The notes below the pieces were generated by a model that made no database searches, was not told the origin of the DNA, and saw nothing but the letters and a program-made list of their open reading frames with translations. From Sporisorium sorghi (Eukaryota > Basidiomycota > Ustilaginomycetes > Ustilaginales > Ustilaginaceae): a DNA stretch of 64,000 bases. Below are positions 1-11,162 of this stretch, piece after piece. Positions within the stretch are counted from its first letter, which is position 1. Each line of letters begins with the position of its first letter. Both the position numbers and the translations under genes were made by a program. Where the stretch lies: assembly GCA_023212695.1 (NCBI GenBank), contig JALCCG010000100.1:1-64000 (forward strand), written 5' to 3'.

Positions 1-1482
1 TTGACTGCTGTGCTGCCTCAAAATTTGTGAGTGGAGGGGGACTTGCCTGTTTTGGCCCAAATTTCACAAGTCCCCCTTAATTCCACACCTATGTGAATTC
101 CACATCTACGTGATACACGTTAATCCAACGTCGTCACTTGCCGAAGACTGGCAACAGAGAAGCGACACCAGAATCCTTGGCGCCATTCTTTCTAGGATTG
201 CCAGGGTCTCGCCGCCGCTCGCAAAAACCGCAGCGCTCGTCGGAAAACGAGGCAACGAGAACATACTGCAGACAAGTTTTTCGCACGGTTGTCGAGCGCC
301 GCCGTTGCAAGGTTCGGGTCATTGCTCGTATTCGGGTTGTGCAGATGTCGCTTTTGCTACGAAGAGCTATGGGAACACTCGCTGTGAGTGCCGGCTTGAA
401 TCTCCATCTCTGTTCGCGGAAGGCGAGAAGTCTTCGGTCAGAGGAATCTAACAGTCACGTGTATTGTCGTATCGGCCGAGAGTATAACCCCCAAAAAAAT
501 GATGGTCTGTGTCCAAAAAGAGAAAATGCGGGGTAGACTGCACCCTGCAGCATGATAAGGTCGAAGAGTGACAGTCTCGAGGCGAGGCCGTCATGCAACG
601 AAGCGTCTTGCGGCGCGGCAGAACCAGAGACGATGAATTGGCAGGTGAACGGCTGATAAGCGGAGAGAAGCTCAGCTGACACTGCAGGATGCTCTCGCTC
701 GCGTCACCTCCTTCTCCTGCCTGTGATGAACTGTCCTCAGCGATTCAGCAACGCAAGCTCAGTCTTCTCTTTGCCGCAGCAGTAGCAAAGCAACTGCTGT
801 GGCCGCAACCGCGAACGTGACCCGCCTTTCGCCCTAGCAGTCGTGGTCGCGCTCTCCGCTTCGTGTCGGTGCGTTCCGCAGCTCTAGAATCCAATCTCTT
901 GCTCTGACGATGTGCTCCTCTTTGTCACATCACGGTTGTGACTAGGGAAACAGCAGAGGATGACAAATTGCCCGCGCAGAGCACATGTGAATCTCCAAAA
1001 TGGTTTCGTGACTGCAACGAGGCAGTCCAAGGCGGCAACTGAGGCATGCGGATCAACCGAAAAGAGTCGAGCACTTGGCTCCAAGCCACTTTTCTGTGTG
1101 TGGGGAAAGAGGCGCGAAATTAGCTGCAGTCACAATCTACACTCGTGCAGAGCCTGAAGCTGCAAGCGTTGTTCCGCAAGCAGGCTCTGCTTCTGTCTAC
1201 TCGCTGCTGCTGCTTGCTCACCACCTCGAAGACGCCTCTCTTTCCGCAACCATCCAGCTGCGCTTCTCGATATCTTTCTCGACCACGTCTTGCAACCATC
1301 GTCTGGAGACAGCCCTGCTCAGCTGCTCTGCTCGCCCTGCTCCATACGGGCATCGCTCGAGTCGGTCTCATCAGGGCCGCAACGCACACCTCTCGCTGCA
1401 TCAACCCATCGGAAGCGGGTCCTATCTCGTAAACGCCTATCGGCAGACGGAAGGCTATCTTTCGACTCTACCGTCCGTCAAG
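1..1482. other. Intergenic, no supported gene
   Basis: No reading frame here resembles a known protein. The first 110 bases hold an inverted repeat (about 37-46 and 68-77) and an imperfect 16-base direct repeat starting near 82 and 98. The last part, rich in CTC and GCTGCT, runs into the F-box gene and is probably its promoter and 5' leader. Confidence 0.5.
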
Positions 1483-3456
1483 ATGAGTGCGCTTCCTCTC
1501 GTCCGCTCCGAATCAGCGGGCGCCTCCTTCACTTCGGCTTCAGCTTCCACCTCCATGCCTGCCTCGTCTCAGCCCTCGTCCGCTTCCAGTCACACTGCGG
1601 CAAACCTCCCCAACGAGCTGCTCCGCCACATCTTTCTGTATTGCGACCCCGCCACACTCTACACCACCGTCCGTACGCTCAACAGGGCTTGGAAGCATGC
1701 GGTCGAGCATGATCTCATCGCAACCCACTTTGCCAACCAGGATTGGCGTGTCGGTCTCCGTGTCACCCGCAAGCTGCCGAGCACTCTTTCGGAAGAGGAA
1801 GTCACCGAAGCTCAGCGCCATCAAGCCGACGAGGAGCTGTACCGTCTCAACGTTCTCAACCGTGCTGGCGCCCGCGAGCCTTTCAACATCAACGCGCAAC
1901 CGAGGACAGTGACCCACGTCATTCCGCTCACCTTCAAGGGATACGACGCAGAGAACGTATCGCTGCGCTTCGATACCGACTCGACCTGGCATTCGCTCTT
2001 CCAGGTGGCCCAGACTGAGTCGGATGAAGAGGACGCTGCGCCCAACAATGCGGCCCCTGCCAATGCGGACGGGGACGATTCCGACGACTCGAGCGACGAA
2101 GACGACGAGACGGATGAGTCGAATGCTGCTCGTGCTCCCGTCCCTTCTCGACGCGAGCGCCAGGAAGACTTTGGAGCTGCTGCGGCTCGCGCACGCGCTA
2201 GGGCCGAGTCTTCCAGGCTTGAGCTCGATTTCGGTCTCGTCTGGCGTTTCCCGGATGACGGTCAGGATGCCGATGTCTATCAGATCAAGAAAGGCGATGC
2301 AGAGTCGTGGGGACAGCCTGACCCTGAAAATGGATGGCTGAGCCGCTTCTACTGCTCCAACTTTGACACGGTCAGCTCGGCAGCTCCGTCCAGCGCGCCT
2401 TCGGGAACTGCCTCGCCTGCTGTCCTTCAGTCGACGCCTCTCACCCGCAGGGTGCGCAGCAGCCGTCTACATTCGTCTGTAGAAAGGCGCATGCACGATG
2501 TGGTGGACGACGACGACGAAAGCTTCTCGCCTGCTCAGATGATCTGGAGCGATGAAGGCCACGAGTACATGTCGCTCGATCTCTCGCTCGGCATGGAGTT
2601 CTTCGTACGCCGCTCCGCACGTGCCAACCAGCTGGTGCGAAGGCTCGAGGCAGCTGCGGCTGCGGCTGAAGCGCGCGATGTGGTCGCACAGCTCACGCGC
2701 AAGCTCAAGAAGGGCAAGAAGTCCGCCAAGAAATCGGCACTATCGAGCCTCAATCCATCCGCGGCTGGATCAGTAGCGGCTTCGGGCTACGCGACGCCGC
2801 TAGAGGTGGCAAGCCCACCGCCCTCGCGCATGACCGCCACCACTGATCCTCGGCGTCGCGCGCTACAAAACGCGCTCGGCAAAGACGTGCACAGAGGTGC
2901 GTCATCGTCGTCGTCGTCGAGGATTGCCAGTGGCAGCTCGCCCTTGAAAGGCAAGCAAGCAGCCACAGACGAGGATGTCACCGAAGACGAGCAAGGCAGC
3001 CGAACGTCAGAACAAACCGCCTCGGCTCCGCATCTGCTGGCGCCGTCCATGATGGCGTCTCGCTACAACTCGGTCGCACCGTCGCGACAAGGCGGCGGCA
3101 GTGTCGGCACAGGCTCTTCGTACGGCACCAAGTCAAGAGGAACCGGCAACGGCAGTCGAGCCGGTAGCAGCGCGCCTCGTGCGACGTTCCAGGCGAAACT
3201 GCTTCGTGCGGAGCGGATGCCTTCGCGACCGTCGACGCCGCCGCCGCCTGGCGCCGCCGAAGAAGAGTCGTCCGACTCGGCCACGGCCACCACGACGCCG
3301 TCGGATCGGGCTGGCTGGACGGGCGGCGACAAGTTTGGACGTGGTGCGTATCGTCTGGCGCAGGAATGGTCCGAGGAATTGGAGTCGGACAAGTTCCAGG
3401 ATGCGCTGTCGAATAGCGGCGTCACGACGCCGGTCACATGGACCTGGTCGAGATAG
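1483..3456 (+). CDS. F-box protein
   Basis: The protein is 657 residues from the ATG at 1483, which sits in a good context (GTCAAGATGAG). The frame is open further upstream, but without an ATG better placed than this one. Residues about 41-80 form an F-box: N-L-P-N-E-L-L-R-H-I-F followed by a leucine-rich helix pair and the W of 'LNRAW'. F-box proteins bind Skp1 and bring substrates to SCF ubiquitin ligases. No WD40 or leucine-rich repeat substrate domain is visible. The middle contains an acidic Ser/Asp/Glu stretch (about 185-210) and a folded-looking part (about 245-290, 'LVWRFPDDG'). The C-terminal third is Ser/Gly/Pro-rich and probably disordered. The substrate cannot be told. No introns are needed. 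Confidence 0.8.
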   Translation: MSALPLVRSESAGASFTSASASTSMPASSQPSSASSHTAANLPNELLRHIFLYCDPATLYTTVRTLNRAWKHAVEHDLIATHFANQDWRVGLRVTRKLPSTLSEEEVTEAQRHQADEELYRLNVLNRAGAREPFNINAQPRTVTHVIPLTFKGYDAENVSLRFDTDSTWHSLFQVAQTESDEEDAAPNNAAPANADGDDSDDSSDEDDETDESNAARAPVPSRRERQEDFGAAAARARARAESSRLELDFGLVWRFPDDGQDADVYQIKKGDAESWGQPDPENGWLSRFYCSNFDTVSSAAPSSAPSGTASPAVLQSTPLTRRVRSSRLHSSVERRMHDVVDDDDESFSPAQMIWSDEGHEYMSLDLSLGMEFFVRRSARANQLVRRLEAAAAAAEARDVVAQLTRKLKKGKKSAKKSALSSLNPSAAGSVAASGYATPLEVASPPPSRMTATTDPRRRALQNALGKDVHRGASSSSSSRIASGSSPLKGKQAATDEDVTEDEQGSRTSEQTASAPHLLAPSMMASRYNSVAPSRQGGGSVGTGSSYGTKSRGTGNGSRAGSSAPRATFQAKLLRAERMPSRPSTPPPPGAAEEESSDSATATTTPSDRAGWTGGDKFGRGAYRLAQEWSEELESDKFQDALSNSGVTTPVTWTWSR

Positions 3457-5529
<2,073 letters not shown>

Positions 5530-5929
5530 ACTACATTGACACTTGTCCTGGAAAACCCCCCGATGGACCAGCCAGCCTTGTTGCAGCTCCAGCGAAATGA
5601 AAACAACGAGCCTTTACAAAACCAGACGAGCAAACTTGGCGGTCGCAGCGATAGTGAAGTCGGCATAGCCTCTTTGAAATACCACGCTGTTCATGTGTCC
5701 TTGCGGAGAGCGGCCGCTCTTGCGGGTGTGGGACCCGAGTCGACAGGCGCATAGACTGAGCACGCGAAGGAACGATGCTAAGTCGTCAGGACACCTGGCG
5801 GTGAAGGTCGAGCACACGACGAAATGATGCTGAATCATGAGCACAACCCGCCGATGGCGTTCTATTCTGCCTGCATTGTACATCGTAAGAGAGGTGTATG
5901 GGTGCAACCGATACAAGTACAATTCGCTA
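5530..5929. other. Convergent intergenic spacer
   Basis: About 400 bases between the 3' ends of calmodulin and the mitochondrial carrier. It should contain both 3' untranslated regions and polyadenylation sites. I see no gene. Confidence 0.5.
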
Positions 5930-7306
5930 TCATTCAACCTTCGTCGCCAGCCTCAGCGTGAGCTCATAGATCGAAAACATCACCACAGCATTCGGCACGA
6001 CCCTGAGCAGATGCGCACTCAACCCACCGTACAGCGCCGCAAACCCTTCCTCCCTATACACCAACTTGACCGTCTGCACCAGCCCCGTATACTTGGCCTT
6101 CTGCCCCGCGGGCGGCTGCTGCCTCAACCGTGTCCTTACCACCTCGTGCGGGTACGTCAGCAAGCTCGCCATCAACTTGGCAACGCCCGCTGCGCCCACC
6201 ATGCTCGACAGCTTGCCCGCTGCCTTCCCCCCACCTTCACTCGCAGTCGTCGATTCGGCGCCCATCTTTTTCAGTCGCTCGTAGAGCACCCACTGGATAG
6301 TGCCCTCTGCGACACCGAGGTAGCTCGCGCTCATGCCCTTGTAGAGCCCGCGCACGCCCTCCTTGCGCACGATGTGCAGCGTCATCTGCATCGAGTTCAT
6401 GCTCGACCCGGAGGTGGTCTTGGCGGCGTGGAAGAACGCCGGCTCGCCGAACGCGCCGAGCTGCTTTTTGGAGCGCACGACCGACGCGGCGGTGGAGAAG
6501 TGCGCTACGCCCGGCCTCGCTGTCGTCGCAGCGGTGCTGGACGCTGCGCTCGGCCTGATCGTTGATGCTGCACGCTCGTTCTGGCGCGAGTCGAGCTGCA
6601 ATCTCGTCTTGACGACCCAGATCGGATTCGTCGCCGTCGCCGTCACCAACCCCGCCAGCGCCGCCGCGCTCAGGTGCACCAACGACGTCTCCTTCCCCCC
6701 ATTGAACCGTTCCGCTATCAGCGCCTTGCCGTTGCCGTACGTGTAAAAGTTGATCGAGCGCGCCGGGATCACGCCTACCAGTGTCGGCCCCAGCCCACGG
6801 AACAGCGCGCGCGGGCCTTCCGTCGTGCTGATCTCTTTCAGCAAATAGCCCGTCTCGACGAAATGGTACGCCAGCCGGCGCGCGCCTTGCAGCACACCGC
6901 CGCTCTGCGCTGTCGATGCTGCTGGTGTAGATTTCTGAGAGGAGCGCTGGCGGTACAGGTCCGACTGCAACCGCGTCTTGACCACGTCGAGTGGAGATGT
7001 GATGATCGCACCGCACATACCGCCCGCTCCGCCCGCGACGAAGTGCAGCCACCCTTTGGGAGGCACGAGCTTCTTGGGCTGCACAGGTCGGTCGTCTGCT
7101 GCGAGGGAGAGCTTCGACGACGACGAAGCGTGCTGCTGCGCGACGATGCGCAGGTCGACTTGTGCGCCGGCATCGCCCTGGTTCGCGAGCATTTGCAGTT
7201 GCGGTATCGAGAGTTTTGCGTCGGACTGGACGTTGGCGGAGGGTAGGAGGGGGGAGATGGTCTCGGTCTCGCCTTCGCCCGGACTTGCTGTGCCTGGGTA
7301 TGGCAT
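5930..7306 (-). CDS. RIM2: Mitochondrial carrier, RIM2-like (pyrimidine nucleotide exchanger)
   Basis: A single-exon protein of 458 residues with the three mitochondrial-carrier repeats. The signature P-x-[DE]-x-x-[KR] motifs are P-L-D-V-V-K (about 105-110), N-P-I-W-V-V-K (about 227-233, with Ile in place of the acidic residue) and Y-P-H-E-V-V-R (about 385-391). The N-P-I-W second-repeat motif is typical of the nucleotide-type carriers RIM2/SLC25A33/SLC25A36, NAD carriers and folate carriers; the R-x-R-L-R-Q-Q-P context after the third motif favours RIM2. RIM2 exchanges pyrimidine (deoxy)nucleotides across the inner membrane and supports mtDNA maintenance. The protein is longer than yeast RIM2 (377 aa) because of an about 85-residue hydrophilic N-terminus and a Ser/Ala-rich insert at about 240-300 between repeats. 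Confidence 0.85.
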   Translation of the reverse strand: MPYPGTASPGEGETETISPLLPSANVQSDAKLSIPQLQMLANQGDAGAQVDLRIVAQQHASSSSKLSLAADDRPVQPKKLVPPKGWLHFVAGGAGGMCGAIITSPLDVVKTRLQSDLYRQRSSQKSTPAASTAQSGGVLQGARRLAYHFVETGYLLKEISTTEGPRALFRGLGPTLVGVIPARSINFYTYGNGKALIAERFNGGKETSLVHLSAAALAGLVTATATNPIWVVKTRLQLDSRQNERAASTIRPSAASSTAATTARPGVAHFSTAASVVRSKKQLGAFGEPAFFHAAKTTSGSSMNSMQMTLHIVRKEGVRGLYKGMSASYLGVAEGTIQWVLYERLKKMGAESTTASEGGGKAAGKLSSMVGAAGVAKLMASLLTYPHEVVRTRLRQQPPAGQKAKYTGLVQTVKLVYREEGFAALYGGLSAHLLRVVPNAVVMFSIYELTLRLATKVE

Positions 7307-7546
7307 CGTTGGCGGTAGAGCACCCGAGGAAAGCCTTGAGGTTGCGAGGGTGTGAGGTTTCGGTGTTTCCTATGCGCTAAAGTGCATACGCTCTGAGCTG
7401 GCTTGCAGTTTGGTCGGTACGCTTCCGATACGCTCTCTCTACCCAGTGCAGCTGTGGTCGGGACGTCCGAGTCGGTATGATGGTGTTGCTGAGCACGATG
7501 AGGAGCTGATTGACAAGTTCGCCAAATTTTGAGGATTTCATTTTGC

Positions 7547-7580
<34 letters not shown>

Positions 7581-7684
7581 CCCTGCCCTCACAGCAGCCC
7601 GCCTTCCCGAACCCAGAACGTGGAGGTTCAGCTCAGCCTTTTTTATAATGATGACTAAGCAGCAGCACAAGGAGCCGAGGTGAA
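7307..7684. other. Intergenic with long poly(T) tract
   Basis: This is the promoter side of the carrier gene. It contains an uninterrupted run of about 30 T at 7550-7580 (A on the carrier's coding strand). Such poly(dA:dT) tracts exclude nucleosomes in fungi; a promoter role here is inference. The repeat-derived region starts immediately after. Confidence 0.5.
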
Positions 7685-7985
7685 CAGGGCCTGGAACCGC
7701 GGCGGTCAGCCGCCTCTGTGCTTCAACTTACGTCGTCCGGCAGCTGGCTTGCAGCAGAGCAAGCCACTGCGTGGAACGGGAAAGTCGCCGACTGCGTCAA
7801 GCTGCTCCGTCCTTGTGTGGATTTTTGGGCGTCCCGCTCCCCTGACCCCTTTTTTGACACCTCGGCGTCCCCCTCTTCTTGATCTCTTCTCCCCGGCCTG
7901 TCTATCTGTGCGGCGTACCCGTTCTGTTCAACAGGGAGAACGATCGGTTCGAGCCAGGCGTGAGGACGAAGACTGTTGACCTACT
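7685..7985 (+). repeat. Dispersed repeat, copy A of the element end segment
   Basis: This stretch matches, in inverted orientation, the stretch ending at 25477. The shared start is CAGGGCCTGGAA, and a perfect shared core reads GCCTCTGTGCTTCAACTTAC. Further short blocks match downstream (for example 'CTGTCTGTGCGGCG'-like). Overall similarity is roughly 70-75% by eye. Because the copy at 25477 lies 1.4 kb upstream of a DUF3435 recombinase gene pointing away from it, this segment is likely one end of that mobile element. The short open frames inside it are not convincing genes. Confidence 0.65.
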
Positions 7986-8039
7986 GTGCTGTGGCTGCGT
8001 TTCGAGAAAGGCTAGTGGTGCAAGAGCCGGCCTGGTAGA

Positions 8040-8690
8040 AGCCTTTTCTGAGTCTACTATGAGAGCCATGTTCTCCATGCCTTCTACACCCATATGCCTC
8101 TTCCACTCTGCGCCGTCTGTATCATCGGTGCGGGCGAATGCGTTGAGGGTGAGCCTGCGAAGGGCGGAGCCGTTCAAAAGACTTGCAGCCCGGCTCACCT
8201 TGCGAACAGTGTAGTACGCGATGTTGGTCGACAAGGGCTTGTCAGACGAGACGACCCAGGTCGGCGCACTGCCTTTGGACCGTATGCACTCGAACTCCCG
8301 GAAGACATACTTGTCTTTTGCCTCGGGTCACATCAGGATGTGGAGAGAGTCATTGTCGGTGAAATACGAGGTGTCGGCGGTCTTCATGATCGAGGCGATT
8401 GAGATGCCAGGCTGGAAAACCTGGTCGGCATCAGCCAGGTGGGCCAGCAAAAGAACCGCATCAAGACAAGCCTCGTCTCGATGAGAGTAGAGGGGCTGCT
8501 CGCGCCATTTTGGCACCGACACTCGACTTGCTTTGAGGTCTTTGAACCTGATGTCGCAATGCAGGCAGAAGGTAGGCCTGTTGAGGTTGATTGCGCCCGC
8601 AGACTCGTCTCCGCTGTCAGACCAGAGAGGGATCTCGTATCGCAGGACAGACCGTCCGACAGCCTCTCAGAATCCGCTGCCAAGACAGGG
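8040..8690 (-). pseudogene. DUF3435 recombinase fragment, central part, inverted
   Basis: This stretch is about 90% identical by eye to 22790-23360, the central part of the recombinase pseudogene at 21302-24069, in the same orientation. Read on the minus strand it encodes recognisable pieces, for example P-K-W-R-E-Q-P-L-Y-S-H-R-D-E-A, the L-L-L-A-H-L-A-D-A-D-Q-V-F block, and A-L-R-R-L-T-L-N-A with a deletion just before it. Frames are broken by small indels and only isolated segments stay open. It is a dead fragment of a second copy, inverted relative to its partner piece at 9040-9520. Confidence 0.85.
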
Positions 8691-8742
8691 GATGGTCGGT
8701 TCTATCTGTGTGCCGTAGAGCGGCGTTGACCTAGCTGCATGG

Positions 8743-8960
8743 GATGGGAAGCATGCGTGACGAGCTTGCTTGCCATTCCTCGGAGCACCACTGCGGCAAA
8801 GGGGTACACTGCTCCTCTCGAAGCAGTCCGTAAGCAGCGACGTCCCGTTCGCTTGATGATTGACCTGTTCTCCGGCTGAAATGATCCTGCCAGCGGGGCG
8901 CCAGACGATCGCTTGCAGGGTGACTTTCTAGACTGCTGAGATCGAGCAGCGACTGAGTCT
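8743..8960 (+). repeat. Arm of an imperfect inverted repeat (partner 9740-9949)
   Basis: The 18 bases GATGGGAAGCATGCGTGA at 8743-8760 recur as the exact reverse complement at 9932-9949, and similarity continues more weakly for about 200 bases. Both arms can be read as the peptide G-S-M-R-D-E-L-A (plus strand here, minus strand at the partner). This suggests a duplicated coding relic of unknown identity. The arms flank the recombinase piece at 9040-9520. Confidence 0.5.
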
Positions 8961-9039
8961 GTCAACTGCTGGACCTGAGCGTCGCCTGGCTGGGTGAGCG
9001 AAGCGTTCGTTTACACCACGGGGCGACGACGTGGTTCTT

Positions 9040-9520
9040 TTCGATCCGTCTTTGTCAAGCACAATCTTGGTCAGCTGCGTGTATTCTGAAGTGACGGGCG
9101 AGAAAGCTCGCGGAGCATACCAAGATCGCAGTCGACCAAGCCATGATCAAGGAATGCATCGGCTACATACAAAGCAACACGATGGTCATAGTCTGGGAGA
9201 AGCCGGTCGCCACCGTGTCGAACATTGTCACCTTGATCAAAGACGGCGTATTTGGCGACAACTTGGAGCTGCGCTGCACTCGCGAGCAGGTGCAAATCGC
9301 CACTCATCCAGCTCATCATGATCTTTTGCGCCGTGCGCCAGTCGCCGAGATCATCGACGGCGCACCGTTGGTTACGATCCTTCCGGCCAATGCATGCAGT
9401 GCCACTACATCTCGAAGCGCGTCACAACATCCAGGGTCTCTCGATGAAAGGCAAAGAGAATAAGGAGCACGGACTTCGAAAGCTGCCGCCGGGCTCACTT
9501 TCTCACAACAAGCCCATCAC
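9040..9520 (+). pseudogene. DUF3435 recombinase fragment with large internal deletion
   Basis: On the plus strand this encodes the segment K-E-C-I-G-Y-I-Q-S-N through the 'T-L-I-K-D-G-V-F-G-D-N' block and on to E-I-I-D-G. It then jumps directly to the motif Y-I-S-K-R near the end of the catalytic domain and to 'L-R-K-L-P-P-G-S-L-S'. These match the two sides of the recombinase at 21302-24069, so roughly 0.8 kb including box II is missing. Part of the missing piece lies inverted at 8040-8690. This fragment cannot make an active recombinase. Confidence 0.8.
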
Positions 9521-9739
9521 GAGCTTCGTCATGACAAAGCAAAACGGCAGCCCATCTGTTCCGGAGAAACACGTAACGACCGATGGCACTAACAAACAAG
9601 TTGTTTCTTCCTCGTCCAGGCTCGTCAAGCAGCATTCCCGGCTTGTCCAGGACAACGGCTTCTTTCCTCCTTGTTGCGATTGCACCCTCTCTTGCCACGA
9701 GTGACTTTCGCGTCCTGTTTACTGAGGATTAATGCTTGA

Positions 9740-9955
9740 GTTTCAAAGCCTTTGCGGATGCGAGACCCGTTTCTTGACGCTTCGGCTCGAGCAAGACAGC
9801 GTCTCTTTTCGGGGAAGACCGATCGAGAAGAGCTGCTCTGCTTGAGGAGGATCCCGCTGCTCACAGACGAATTCCGGAGCAGAACCGAATAGAAACAGTG
9901 GCGCTCCGGGGGAGACTGCCAGGCAAGCTCATCACGCATGCTTCCCATCTCGTGG
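9740..9955 (-). repeat. Second arm of imperfect inverted repeat
   Basis: This is the partner of 8743-8960. On the minus strand an open stretch of about 110 codons (9984 down to 9625) contains M-G-S-M-R-D-E-L-A and is fairly hydrophilic. I do not recognise the protein. It may be a relic of a gene carried by the element. Confidence 0.45.
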
Positions 9956-9984
9956 AGGATAGTCAAAGCCGCTGTACGGCACAC

Positions 9985-10187
9985 AAACTGAAACCAACTC
10001 GCCCTATCGTCGTAAGTTGATTCCGCTCTGACTGTTTCCTCAACACCGGCCTTTCCGCTTGTTGCTGTGGAGCCTCAATCAGACGAGATCGGAAGCGGAG
10101 CCGTCACATCACATGCTTGGGCGTCGGTGTGAGTTTACGATCTCAGATCGGAATTCCCTGTCAAAAAGAAAATAAAATAAAATAATT

Positions 10188-10219
<32 letters not shown>

Positions 10220-11162
10220 CATCACAGGCTCCAGAGCTGTGAGTGGTGAGACAGCGGGGAGCGCGCCGGTTGGTCGCTTGTTCGCTCGCTCGCCGTCGGT
10301 CGATTTCCAAGTCGCAGTTCCGTGTCAACCTGTTGGATTTCAGAGCCAGGAGAGCTGCGAGCTGAGAGAGAGAGAGAGAGAGAGAGATGCGCTGCTGTTG
10401 CTGCACGCCCAAAATTCAGCTTCAGAGTCGCATTTCGAGACTCGCGCCGCAACTCGACGTCCATCACACCACTTTTTGCACTTTCGTCTCTCTTCTCTCC
10501 TTCACTCGCACACACAACAACCTCTTTCATCCAGCTTTCCTTTACCTCCGGCCTCTTGACACCGGTCAACAGAGCAACACTTCTTCTCCACCTACCTCTT
10601 TGGTCGTCGACGCGCTAACCCTCGACAACGTCGCCGGCATCTTGATCGATCAGATAGACAGCGCGCTCGACACCCTCGATCTATCCACTCCGATACGACG
10701 CCTCTGACTCACGTCAGCAACCCGTGCGCTCTATCGGATCTTGTTCACCCCTTAGATTTGGACACTGCCAAGTTGCTGCTGTCGCGCACGCTGGCAAGAG
10801 CTCATTTGCGTCTTTCGTGCTACTGCCCACTTGTCACGCTCCTGTGCTGGTCTCATGGACGTCTGACACGCTCGCATCATCAGCATCTTTGGATCTTGCT
10901 CTCGGCCCCACGATGCGGCCACGCTGCTGAACAACTGACGATCGCGCACCTTTCAACGTAACGACCATCATCACGACCACCTCTTACGCAACGACTCTAC
11001 TTGGCTGCTCCTCGGTTCCATCCATGTTCCAAGAGCTCTGTTTCATCTAGCCAGCTTCTCCTTCGCATCACCGTGCAGCTTCCGCATCCACGCTCTCGTG
11101 TCGTTGCTCTTCCGTCCACTCTCCCTACTGCTCCTACCGTACCCATCTGATCGCGCGACACA
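9985..11162. other. Intergenic; promoter and 5' region of the Rho GEF
   Basis: No gene is supported. A poly(A) tract of about 30 bases lies at 10190-10219 and a (GA)n run at about 10365-10387. The rest, up to 11162, is C/T-rich and looks like a long promoter plus 5' untranslated region of the following gene. Several short upstream ATGs exist. Confidence 0.5.

Noticed and set aside
1075..1482. 136-codon N-terminal extension of the F-box protein
   Set aside because: It would start at a TTG; the ATG at 1483 has good context and the extension is low-complexity.
7680..7979. 99-residue plus-strand frame
   Set aside because: Its similarity to a minus-strand frame near 25.1-25.5 kb comes from the shared DNA repeat, with indels that do not respect codons.
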